Assembly (NCBI GenBank): GCA_050184295.1
Contig: JBFXAM010000001.1
Coordinates: 124,001 to 188,000 of the forward strand
Length of the DNA stretch: 64,000 nt
Direction: 5' to 3'
Source of the DNA: JBFXAM01 sp050184295
GTDB taxonomy: Bacteria; Planctomycetota; Phycisphaerae; UBA1845; Fen-1342
Shown: positions 16,579 through 24,608 of the stretch, piece after piece
Position numbering within the stretch: the first letter of the stretch is position 1
Layout: each line of letters opens with the position of its first letter
Translations under genes and position numbers: made by a program
The notes under the pieces: generated by a model
Seen by the model: the letters and a program-made list of their open reading frames with translations, nothing else
Databases searched by the model: none
What the model was told of the DNA's origin: nothing

Positions 16579-17555
16579 CGCGGCTCACCCGGCGCGCGTT
16601 CGGACATTCGGCGGGCGCCAGCTGAACTGGAGGCGTCGGGACCGCCGCCGGACTCCACGTCCGCGCCCACGAGCTTGACGAAAATCTGCTGAAGGTCCGG
16701 GCGCACGACCTCGAAGCGCGAGATCCGCATCGCGCCGACCGCGCGACGCAGCAGCGTGTCCGGGTCGACGCCGTCCGCGAGCTCGTACTCGCCGTGGCCG
16801 GCCGTGACGTGCGCCGCGGACACGCCGGGCGCGCCGCCGAGGGCTTCGAAATCGCCGTCGCCTTCGAGGATCACGGTGCGGGTGGCGAAACGTGTGCGGG
16901 CTTCGTGGATGCTGCTGTCGAGGATCTTTCGGCCGCGATTGATGAGCACGATGTGGTCGCAGAGGCGCTGCGCGAGTTCCATCTGGTGGGTGGAGAGCAC
17001 AACGGTGGCGCCGCGCTCGCGCAACTCGACAATCAGCGACTTGATCAGCTCGACGTTGAGCGGATCGAGACCCGAGAAGGGCTCGTCGAGAATGACCAGC
17101 TCCGGCTCATGCAGGATCGCGCACAGGAACTGCACTTTCTGCTGCATGCCTTTCGACAGGGCCTCGATGCGCTTGTGACGCCAGGCGCTCAGACCGATGC
17201 GCTCCAGCCCGCCGCCGACGCGCTGTGCGAGCGACGGGCCGCGCAAGCCCTTCAGGCGACCGAAGTAGCGGAGCGTCGCCTCGACCGTCATCTTGCGGTA
17301 GAGGCCGCGCTCCTCCGGCAGAAAGCCGACGCGGTCCTTCACGTCGACGGCGCGCGGACGCCCCAACACGCGGATCGTCCCGCTGTCGGGGTAGAGGATG
17401 CTCATGACCATGCGAAGGGTCGACGTTTTGCCGGCGCCGTTAGGCCCAAGGAACCCGAACACCTGCCCGGTTGGGACGCTTACGGTCAAGCCGTCCACCG
17501 CCGTGTAGGAGCCATAGCGCTTGGTCACTTCCGTAAGGACGAGCGCTTCGTTCAC
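16575..17555 (-). CDS. ABC transporter ATP-binding protein (NatA-like)
   Basis: ATPase partner of the downstream permease. 326 aa. Walker A is GPNGAGKT, the Q-loop region is FLPEERGLYRKMTV, the ABC signature is a variant, LSKGMQQKVQ, Walker B is LVILDEPFSGLDP, and the switch is STHQMELAQ. A C-terminal ~80-residue extension (DUF4162-like, including VRPDLQQIFVKLVG) is typical of NatA-type ATPases. The start is GTG 17555 with GGGAG 7 nt upstream. The coupling to the permease is translational (4-bp overlap). Confidence 0.92.
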   Translation of the reverse strand: MNEALVLTEVTKRYGSYTAVDGLTVSVPTGQVFGFLGPNGAGKTSTLRMVMSILYPDSGTIRVLGRPRAVDVKDRVGFLPEERGLYRKMTVEATLRYFGRLKGLRGPSLAQRVGGGLERIGLSAWRHKRIEALSKGMQQKVQFLCAILHEPELVILDEPFSGLDPLNVELIKSLIVELRERGATVVLSTHQMELAQRLCDHIVLINRGRKILDSSIHEARTRFATRTVILEGDGDFEALGGAPGVSAAHVTAGHGEYELADGVDPDTLLRRAVGAMRISRFEVVRPDLQQIFVKLVGADVESGGGPDASSSAGARRMSERAPGEPR

Positions 17556-17744
17556 GCCGGGCTCCCTGGGGACCGCGCGGGCCGCATCGGGCGCGGCGCG
17601 CGGGCGTGTTGTACCCGAAAGACAGCGGTTGCGGCAGGGTCCGCGGCGATGTTCGTCGATGTCGTGAACCGCGCGGCGCGGACGTGGTTGAGTGCCGCGC
17701 GGCGAGCGTTCGCGCTGCGTGCGGGTTGCCGTTGTGCGGCGAAT

Positions 17745-18701
17745 TCAAGGCCAGAGTGACGTGGCGAGCAACGCGTGCGGCGCGATCGAAACGGAACGCG
17801 CCAGCGGGCGCGGTCCAACCGGGCTGACGAGTCCGCCGGCGTTGACCTGTGCGGTGTTGCCGAGGAGCTGTCCGATGTCGATGGTCCCGGCGAGACCGAG
17901 CAGCCGCTCGACGCCGAGCCGGCCGGCCATCGCAAAGCTCATGCCATGCTCGCGCCACTGGACCACGTTGACATCATCGGCGGATGCGACCTCGTAAGGT
18001 CGGGGGGCGTCGCCGGGGCCGGGCGCGGACTCGGCGTGCGACCCGTCGAGGCGGCAGGGCTTGTCGGTGGAGAAGAACGAGACCACGTCGAGCGACTGAA
18101 CCTGGTTTCGATAGAACGCGTGCAACGTGTGCGCGCCGGGCATCTGGAGACAGGTGCAGACGCCGTCGAGCAGGAAGCCCTGCGACGTGAGATCGGGCAC
18201 CACGAAGACGAACCCGAGATCGCGGCGCAGCTCCTGCGTCTTCAGCGCCGGGTCAGCGCCGCGGACCGCGTGCTCGCTGTCGTGCCGCAATTTGATCGCG
18301 CAGAACCGGAAAATGTCAGCGTACTGTCGCGCTGCCACGATCCGCGTGATCCTGCCGACGTCCTCGCGCGGCGCGGCGAACCAGCTGCCAGAAAGCTGGA
18401 GCGTCGCCGCGAGCAGGATCACGGCGGCGGCAGCGAACGCGCTGACCCGCATGTACGTCGCCAGCCGCGCGGCGCGCTGCTCCGAGGCGAGGCGATCGCG
18501 AACGCGCTCGGCGAGGCGCCCGGGCACCGGGCAGATTTCGAGTCCGCGGCGAGCGCTGCGGCGAAGCGCCTGCCAGTGGGCGACTTCGCGCTGACAGGCG
18601 CCGCAGGTCGCAAGGTGGTCGGCGACGGTGCGCATGCCGTCGGCGTCGAGCTCCGCGTCCGCGTAGATGGGCAGGTGCAGCCGCAGCTGCTGGCAGTTCA
18701 T
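17745..18701 (-). CDS. Zinc-binding anti-sigma factor, single-pass membrane protein (module 2)
   Basis: 318 aa. The N-terminal anti-sigma domain has the ZAS zinc motif: Cys3, His29, Cys33 and Cys36 in HLATCGAC. A membrane segment (about residues 89-107, VSAFAAAAVILLAATLQLS) leads to an outer domain of ~210 aa with Cys in DGVCTCLQM and DKPCRL, which could sense redox or metal state (inference). The start codon overlaps the sigma stop (ATGA, 18698-18701), giving translational coupling so that sigma and anti-sigma are made together. By family knowledge, zinc anti-sigma factors hold the ECF factor inactive until a signal disrupts binding. Confidence 0.88.
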   Translation of the reverse strand: MNCQQLRLHLPIYADAELDADGMRTVADHLATCGACQREVAHWQALRRSARRGLEICPVPGRLAERVRDRLASEQRAARLATYMRVSAFAAAAVILLAATLQLSGSWFAAPREDVGRITRIVAARQYADIFRFCAIKLRHDSEHAVRGADPALKTQELRRDLGFVFVVPDLTSQGFLLDGVCTCLQMPGAHTLHAFYRNQVQSLDVVSFFSTDKPCRLDGSHAESAPGPGDAPRPYEVASADDVNVVQWREHGMSFAMAGRLGVERLLGLAGTIDIGQLLGNTAQVNAGGLVSPVGPRPLARSVSIAPHALLATSLWP

Positions 18702-19264
18702 GTTTGCGCATCCTCGACGACGATCAGGCGATTCTCTCGCGCGTACTCGGCCAGCGATTTTGCGAGTGCCTGTCGCGCCCGGTGCAGTCGGCTCATCACG
18801 GTTCCGATCGGAACACCCAGCGCGGCGGCGATCTCCTGGTAACTGAGCTCCATCGTCGCCCACAACAACAATACCGTCTGAAAATCGATCGGCAGCAGAT
18901 CGATCGCGCGTTTCACCTCCTGATCGACGCGTTCGTAGTCGACCTCGGGAGGCCCGATCAACCCCGCGGACGGGTCGATCGCGTTGGGCATCAATTCCAG
19001 CGTGTCCTGGTCCATCGCCTTGGGCGTCCGGCGCTCACGGACGCGGCGATTCAAGAAGGTGTTGTGCAGAATCCGGAACAGCCAAGGCTTCACGCCGAAA
19101 TCGCGCAACTCGAACTTCGAGAAGCCCTTATGAGCCTTCAGAAAGGTTTCCTGAACGAGATCCTCGGCTTCTTCCTCGCTGCCCGAAAGCCGGCGGGCGA
19201 CGCGGTAGACCGCCTCCAGGTGCGGCAGCGCCACGGTCTCGAAGGAGTGCTCGCCGTTCGCCAT
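18698..19264 (-). CDS. ECF-type RNA polymerase sigma factor, SigR/RpoE-like (module 2)
   Basis: 188 aa. Region 2: LEAVYRVARRLSGSEEEAEDLVQETFLKAHKG in two conserved blocks, with PWLFRILHNTFLNR. Region 4: IDLLPIDFQTVLLLW and the helix-turn-helix YQEIAAALGVPIGTVMSRLHRAR. Its gene overlaps the downstream zinc anti-sigma gene by 4 bp. Upstream at 19309-19334 is a GGAAT-N18-GTT element, the form recognised by SigR-type ECF factors, suggesting autoregulation. A short hairpin (19275-19296) lies in the predicted 5' UTR just before the ATG at 19264. Confidence 0.94.
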   Translation of the reverse strand: MANGEHSFETVALPHLEAVYRVARRLSGSEEEAEDLVQETFLKAHKGFSKFELRDFGVKPWLFRILHNTFLNRRVRERRTPKAMDQDTLELMPNAIDPSAGLIGPPEVDYERVDQEVKRAIDLLPIDFQTVLLLWATMELSYQEIAAALGVPIGTVMSRLHRARQALAKSLAEYARENRLIVVEDAQT

Positions 19265-19699
19265 CCCGGTTTCCAGGCCCGCCCGCGGACGGGCCTGCCT
19301 TTATTAGCAACCAACGAATCGCTCGACCAATTCCGAGAATCCTCAACGACCCCGCGCGGAAGCACGCCCCGTCCCCCGGGAACGATCGTCCGGTCGACTA
19401 CAATCTCGCACCGACGGAATCCCCGCCGTTCCGGGCCCGGATTGGACAGACGATGCGGGCGTCCAACAACGTGAGGACGGCGGCGGTCGGTACGTGAAAT
19501 CCGACTGTACGCGACGATGCGTCGCGGCGGGAAGCGCACCGATGTCGCTTCGGCTGCCGATTCTTGTGAGAAACCATCGGCACTTGTGCGCGGCGGACGT
19601 GGCGCCGACCGCGACGACTACGCTCGCCGCCGTCGGTGACGACGCGGGACGGCGCCGCCGCCTGCGGACGCCGCACCGACTCTCGTTGGGGAGATCCGA
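19265..19699. other. 435-bp divergent intergenic region (ECF sigma and retropepsin-like gene)
   Basis: It holds the SigR-like promoter (19309-19334, minus), the 5' UTR hairpin (19275-19296) and a TACAAT at 19399-19404 on the plus strand that could serve the gene at 19700. No gene is convincing; frames crossing it are shadows. Confidence 0.55.
19309..19334 (-). promoter_or_regulatory. SigR-type ECF promoter (GGAAT-N18-GTT) upstream of the ECF sigma gene
   Basis: Reading the minus strand, GGAAT at 19334-19330 and GTT at 19311-19309 are separated by exactly 18 nt. This is the consensus known for SigR-family ECF factors. Transcription would start around 19300, giving a ~37-nt leader to the ATG at 19264. 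Autoregulation is the usual arrangement for such factors. Confidence 0.55.
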
Positions 19700-21154
19700 A
19701 TGCTCGGTTCGTGGATGTGGATCATGTTGCTTGTATCGAACGCCGACGAAGCGCCGAACCCCTGGATTCGCAAGGCGCCCCCGATCATCGAGCGCGCCGA
19801 TACGAACCCGACCGTCGACGCGCTGGCGAGCGCGCTCGACGCCGCGTGGCGCGCCGACGACTGGCAGGCGGGCGAGCGGCTGGCCAAACGCGCGCAGGAA
19901 CACCACGCCGCCGCCGTGATTCCGCCACTCGCGGCGCGCGCCCTGTGGCGCGCGGGCGCGATTGTCGATGCGGAGCGCCTCGTCGACGCGCTGCCCCGCG
20001 ACGCGGGCGCGATCGATGACCCCGTGGCGCTCCAGATGATCGTGACGACCGCGCTGGCGCGCGGACAGCGCGAACGCGCCGCGACGGCCGCGGCGCGGCT
20101 CGAAGCGCGCCAGGACGCGACCGCGAGCGACCTGCTGCACGCGATGGCGGTGCGGCTGCTGGAGAATCGCTTCGACGGCATGGTCGCGCTGCTGCGCCGC
20201 GTGGAGAAGCTCGCCGACGCGAAGAACGGCTATCCCGAGCACTACATCACCGAGACGATCGACGGGTTGGCCGAGTATTTCGCCGCGATCGGCGCGGCGC
20301 CGCTCAACCAGGTCGCCCGTTACGGCGAGGCGGAGATGCCGGTGACGCCGCTGATCAACCTGCCGGGGTGCATGGTCGAGATCAACGGCCATGGTCCCTA
20401 CCGAATGATCCTGGACACCGGCGGCAGCATCACACTCTCCGTGGACGAAGCGGTGGCGAAGGAGATCGGATTGAAGTCGGTCGCCGAGGCGTCCGTGCGC
20501 GGCGTATCGGGCAAGGAATCGTCCGGTCAGGCCGTGATCGAGGAGGTGCGCATCGGCGAGATCGCGTGCAAACGCGTGATGACGCGCATCTTCGACGTGC
20601 GGCGCGCGGCGGCGGGCGCCGTCGACGGGATCATCGGTACGGGGATTTTCTCGGATGGAAGGATCGTGCTGGACTTCGAGCGCGGCCGGCTGGTCGTCAC
20701 ACCTTCGTCGGACGAACCCGGGCGCGGCCGCGCGGTCGATGTGCGGATCGTCGGCGACTCGAAGCTCATCGCGCCGATCACGCTGAATGGTGAGCGGGCG
20801 GCGGCGCTGCTCGATTCGGGCGCGGACGTGGTCGCGATGGCGCCGTCGCGACTGAAGAAGCTGTTTCCCGGCAAGCCGATCGCGTCGATGAGCGCGCCGC
20901 TCGCCGGCGTCGGCACCGGCGCGGCGCCCGCGATCAGCGTGCACAGCGGCGTCACGCTCGGGTTCGGCGGGCGGACGCTCGAGAACTTCGGCGGTCTCGG
21001 GCTCGACACGCTCGACGAAGTGTTGGGGCCGATCCTCGGCGTGCAGACCGACGTTCTCATCGGCATGGCGCTGTTCCGCGAAATGCGGACGTGCACGATC
21101 GACTTTCCGCGCTGCCGAATGTGGATCGAGTGGATCGACTCCGGAGCGAACTGA
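19700..21154 (+). CDS. Double retropepsin-like aspartyl protease domain protein
   Basis: 484 aa. Residues 1-200 are a helical repeat region (TPR-like: AGERLAKRAQEHHAA, ARALWRAGAIVDAERLVDAL, ATAAARLEARQDAT). Two retropepsin-like lobes follow, with active-site motifs ILDTGGS (Asp239) and LLDSGAD (Asp372), each with a later hydrophobic-GIIGTGIF or LIGMALF motif. The two lobes in one chain could form an intramolecular dimer, as in pepsins (inference). The start ATG has GGGGAG 6 nt upstream. The N-terminus (MLGSWMWIMLLVSNADEAP) may be a short signal peptide. Function is not assigned; related bacterial proteins are membrane-linked processing proteases. Confidence 0.82.
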   Translation: MLGSWMWIMLLVSNADEAPNPWIRKAPPIIERADTNPTVDALASALDAAWRADDWQAGERLAKRAQEHHAAAVIPPLAARALWRAGAIVDAERLVDALPRDAGAIDDPVALQMIVTTALARGQRERAATAAARLEARQDATASDLLHAMAVRLLENRFDGMVALLRRVEKLADAKNGYPEHYITETIDGLAEYFAAIGAAPLNQVARYGEAEMPVTPLINLPGCMVEINGHGPYRMILDTGGSITLSVDEAVAKEIGLKSVAEASVRGVSGKESSGQAVIEEVRIGEIACKRVMTRIFDVRRAAAGAVDGIIGTGIFSDGRIVLDFERGRLVVTPSSDEPGRGRAVDVRIVGDSKLIAPITLNGERAAALLDSGADVVAMAPSRLKKLFPGKPIASMSAPLAGVGTGAAPAISVHSGVTLGFGGRTLENFGGLGLDTLDEVLGPILGVQTDVLIGMALFREMRTCTIDFPRCRMWIEWIDSGAN

Positions 21155-21484
21155 CGGCGCCCCGGATCGCGTGGGATCAGCCGGCGGGGCACGCGTTCGC
21201 GGACGCCCGACCCGCGGCGGACGCCCGGGGGCGCGATTCGCGCGTTCGAATGGGGGTGATTGCTGTTGGGGGGCTGCGCGGGAGGACGTAGAATGCACGC
21301 TGGTTGGAACGCGCGTCCACCGCAGACCCGGCTTCCGCCTACGACCTCCGCGATCGTTGCCCCGGCGCCGCCTCCCGGGGGCAGCGCTGGCGCGCTGTCG
21401 GTGGGCGGAGACGCGGCCCCGCGTCGGGGTGCGACTGGCGCGAGAGGACTCGTGCGTTCGCGTCGGTGATCGGAGAATGCGAGA
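21155..21484. other. 330-bp intergenic region with a predicted promoter
   Basis: No gene found. It contains the TTGGGG-17-TAGAAT promoter candidate at 21266-21294 and a long GC-rich leader before the gene at 21485. Confidence 0.45.
21266..21294 (+). promoter_or_regulatory. Sigma-70-type promoter for the YVTN/di-haem gene
   Basis: TTGGGG at 21266-21271 and TAGAAT at 21289-21294 with a 17-bp spacer. The implied 5' UTR is about 185 nt. Confidence 0.4.
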
Positions 21485-24400
21485 ATGAAGCCGCTCACGC
21501 CTCGATGGTTCCACGCGGGTCTGGTGGTGCTCGCCGCCGGCGCGAGCGCGGGCGCACAGCAGCCGCTGCTGAACTGGGAGAATCACCCGGTGCGGGCGCT
21601 GGAGGTGCTTCCGAACGGCAGCCGGCTCTTGCTCGCAAACACGTCCGACGATCGATTGGATGTGTATGCGCTGGACGGCCCGACGCCGGCGCGGGTCGAT
21701 TCGGTTGCCGTGGGCATCAACCCGGTTTCGGTTCGCGTGCGGAGCAATACCGAGGCGTGGGTTGTCAATCACATCAGCGACAGCATCAGCATCGTCGACC
21801 TTACGAGCATGAACGTGGTGCGCACATTGGCGACCGCGGACGAACCGTTCGACGTCGTTTTCGCGGGGACTCCGCCGCGCGCGTTTGTCTCGTGCTCGCA
21901 GGCGAACGTCGTGCAGGTGTTCGACCTCGCGGACCTGGGCGCCCCGCCGCTGGTGGTGCCGATCAGCGGCGAGGATCCGCGCGTCCTGGCGGCGAGTCCC
22001 GACGGACAGACGGTCTACGTGGCGATCTTCGAGTCCGGAAACGCGTCGACCGTGCTCGGCGGCGGTCTCGACGACAGCTTCGGCGTGCTGAACTTTCCGC
22101 CCAACGTCGTGAGCGATCCGCTCGGGCCTCACGGCGGTCAGAATCCGCCGCCGAACAGCGGGATGTCGTTTTCACCGGCGATCGCACCGGGGAACGATCC
22201 TCCGCCGCCCGTGAGTCTGATCGTAAAGCGCAACGGGCAGGGTCGGTGGATGGACGACAACGGCGGCGACTGGACGGACTTTGTGAGCGGGCCGCAGGCG
22301 GCGTTGTCGGGCCGGGTGGTGGGTTGGACCGTGCCGGACAACGACATCGCGGTGATCGACGCGAACACGCTGGCGGTGAGCTATGTCACCGGCCTGATGA
22401 ATATGGTGATGGCGCTGGCGGTGAATCCGGCCACCGGCGCGGTGACCGCGGTGGGGACCGATGCGACGAACGAGATCCGTTTTGAGGAAAACCTGCGCGG
22501 GCGGTTTCTGCGGGTGAACGGCGCCGTGTATCAGCCGTCGAGCGGCGCCAAGACGATTGTCGATCTCAACCCGCACCTGACCTACACGACCTCGAATATC
22601 CCGCAGACCGAGCGAAACAAGTCGCTCGGCGACCCGCGACGGATCGTGTGGAATGCGGCGGGGACGCGCGGCTATATCTCGGGCATGGGCTCGAACAACG
22701 TGATCGTGGTCGATGAGAACCTGCAACGCGTCGGGCTAACCGACACAATCGTCGTCGGCGAGGGCCCGATCGGGCTGGCGCTCGACGAGCTGCGCGGAAA
22801 GCTGTACGTGCAAAACCGCTTCGACGCGTCGCTGTCGGTCGTCGATCTCGCAACGGAGTTCGAGACCTCGCGACAGCCGTACTTCGACCCGACCCCGATT
22901 GAGGTGAAAATCGGGCGCAAGTACTTCTACTCGACGCAGAAGTTCTCGGGGCTGGGGCATGCATCGTGTGCGTCGTGCCACGTAGATGCGCGGACCGATC
23001 ACCTGGCGTGGGACTTGGGCAAGCCGGAGGGCGAGTTCGTCGACCTCTCGGAACAGAACCTCGGGGCGAACATCCTCGGACTCGCGCCGCCGAGCGCCGA
23101 GTTGCCGTTCGAGCCGTTTCACCCGATGAAGGGGCCAGCGGTCACGCAGACCATGCAGGACATCATCAACCGCGAGCCGCACCATTGGCGCGGCGACCGC
23201 GACGGGATCGAGGAGTTCAACCAGGCGTTCGTGAGTCTCATGGGCGACGACGGGCTGCTGTCCGCGACGGACCAACAGGAATTCAAGGACTTTCTGATGA
23301 AAGTCTGGATTCCGCCGAATCCGTATCGCCTGATGAACAACACGCTGCCGACCGCGGTCCCGCTGAACGGGCACTATGCCACGGGGCGGTTCACGCTGCC
23401 CGACGGCGCGCCGCTGCCGCCAGGCAACGCGCAGAATGGCATGGCGCTGTTCCGCGACGCGTCCCGGCGGCTGGACGGCGGACGCTTCGCGTGCGTAACC
23501 TGCCACACGCTGCCGACCGGACTCGGTACCAACACGGCCTGGAACGACGGGTTGGCGCGGTTCCAGCCGCTGCCGCCGGGACCGCTGGACGAGCGGCATC
23601 ACATGCTGGTGTCGGTGACGGGCGTGACCAATCGGACGATCAAGGTTCCACAGTTGCGGAATCTGTACGAAAAAGTCGGCATGGACCTGACGCAGCCGGC
23701 GTCCCGGATGGGTTTTGGCTTTCTGCACGACGGATCGATCGACAGCCTGGCGCGGTTCATTTCGCAACCCAACTTTGACCTGGCCGACGACCAGGAGGTC
23801 GCGGACCTGATCGCGTTCCTGCTGGCGTTCTCCGGGTCGGATTTGCCGACGGCGGGCTCGACCACGCTGCTCGTGCCGCCGGGCACAACCAGCCGCGACA
23901 CACACGCGGCGGTGGGGGTGCAGCAGACGCTGATGAGCTTCGCGAGCGCGCCGCCGGCGCAGTTGGCGTTGATCGATGCGATGATCGCGCTGGCGCAGAC
24001 GAATCGTGTGGGCCTGATCGTGCGTGGCGTCTGGAACGGAGAGCGGCGCGGGTTCCGGTACCTGCCGGGCGGATTGCTTCAGGCGGATCGTTCCGCCGAC
24101 GCGATCCTGGAATCGCAGCTCCGGGAGCAGGCGGCGGCCGGATCGGAACTGACGTATACGCTGGTGCCGAGCGGCGCGCAGACGCGGATGGGCGTGGATC
24201 GGGATCTCGACGGGTTCTATGACCAGGATGAGATCGACGCGTGCAGCGACCCGACCGACCCGATCAGCTTCCCCGGCGGATCGCCGGTGTTCTTGCGCGG
24301 CGACTGCAACTGCGACGGGTTGGTGAATAACTTCGACATCGATCCGTTCGTGGCCGCGCTGATCGGCGGCCGGGCGGCGTACCTGGGGATCGGGGGGGCC

Positions 24401-24505
24401 GTGGAGTGCTGGGAACGGCGGCGCTGCTGGGGCGACGTGAACGGCGACGGCGCGATCAACAACTTCGACATTGATCCGTTCGTCGCGCTGTTGCAGGGGC
24501 CGTAG
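21485..24505 (+). CDS. Secreted YVTN beta-propeller / di-haem cytochrome c / dockerin-tagged protein
   Basis: 1006 aa. A signal peptide (residues 1-24) leads to a YVTN-type beta-propeller (~30-470: SDSISIVDLTSMNVVRTL, VIVVDENLQRVG). Two haem c sites follow: CASCH at residues 495-499 and CVTCH at 670-674, with a Met-containing segment RLMNN and others that could supply axial ligands; this half resembles MauG/di-haem peroxidase or DUF1592-neighbour cytochromes. The C-terminus has two dockerin-like loops, NCDGLVNNFDIDPFV and NGDGAINNFDIDPFV. The combination suggests an exported redox protein attached to the cell surface or an extracellular matrix (inference). It is followed by a strong bidirectional hairpin. 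Confidence 0.85.
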   Translation: MKPLTPRWFHAGLVVLAAGASAGAQQPLLNWENHPVRALEVLPNGSRLLLANTSDDRLDVYALDGPTPARVDSVAVGINPVSVRVRSNTEAWVVNHISDSISIVDLTSMNVVRTLATADEPFDVVFAGTPPRAFVSCSQANVVQVFDLADLGAPPLVVPISGEDPRVLAASPDGQTVYVAIFESGNASTVLGGGLDDSFGVLNFPPNVVSDPLGPHGGQNPPPNSGMSFSPAIAPGNDPPPPVSLIVKRNGQGRWMDDNGGDWTDFVSGPQAALSGRVVGWTVPDNDIAVIDANTLAVSYVTGLMNMVMALAVNPATGAVTAVGTDATNEIRFEENLRGRFLRVNGAVYQPSSGAKTIVDLNPHLTYTTSNIPQTERNKSLGDPRRIVWNAAGTRGYISGMGSNNVIVVDENLQRVGLTDTIVVGEGPIGLALDELRGKLYVQNRFDASLSVVDLATEFETSRQPYFDPTPIEVKIGRKYFYSTQKFSGLGHASCASCHVDARTDHLAWDLGKPEGEFVDLSEQNLGANILGLAPPSAELPFEPFHPMKGPAVTQTMQDIINREPHHWRGDRDGIEEFNQAFVSLMGDDGLLSATDQQEFKDFLMKVWIPPNPYRLMNNTLPTAVPLNGHYATGRFTLPDGAPLPPGNAQNGMALFRDASRRLDGGRFACVTCHTLPTGLGTNTAWNDGLARFQPLPPGPLDERHHMLVSVTGVTNRTIKVPQLRNLYEKVGMDLTQPASRMGFGFLHDGSIDSLARFISQPNFDLADDQEVADLIAFLLAFSGSDLPTAGSTTLLVPPGTTSRDTHAAVGVQQTLMSFASAPPAQLALIDAMIALAQTNRVGLIVRGVWNGERRGFRYLPGGLLQADRSADAILESQLREQAAAGSELTYTLVPSGAQTRMGVDRDLDGFYDQDEIDACSDPTDPISFPGGSPVFLRGDCNCDGLVNNFDIDPFVAALIGGRAAYLGIGGAVECWERRRCWGDVNGDGAINNFDIDPFVALLQGP

Positions 24506-24542
24506 CGGCGCCGGCGAGTGGGGCGGTGACTGGCGAATCACG

Positions 24543-24579
24543 CGGGCCGCGCACCAGGAGAATCCTGGCGCGCGGCCCG
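24543..24579. terminator. Bidirectional hairpin terminator between convergent genes
   Basis: Near-perfect 16-bp stem (arms 24543-24558 and 24564-24579, one A/C mismatch, AGAAT loop) in the 103-bp gap between stop codons at 24505 (plus) and 24609 (minus). The U tract is weak on both sides. Confidence 0.65.
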
Positions 24580-24608
24580 GCGCGTTTCGGGGGCGCACGC
24601 GTGTGCGG

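Noticed and set aside
19343..22132. 929-codon open frame on the minus strand
   Set aside because: Antisense to the retropepsin-like and YVTN genes with Arg/His/Ala-rich shadow composition.
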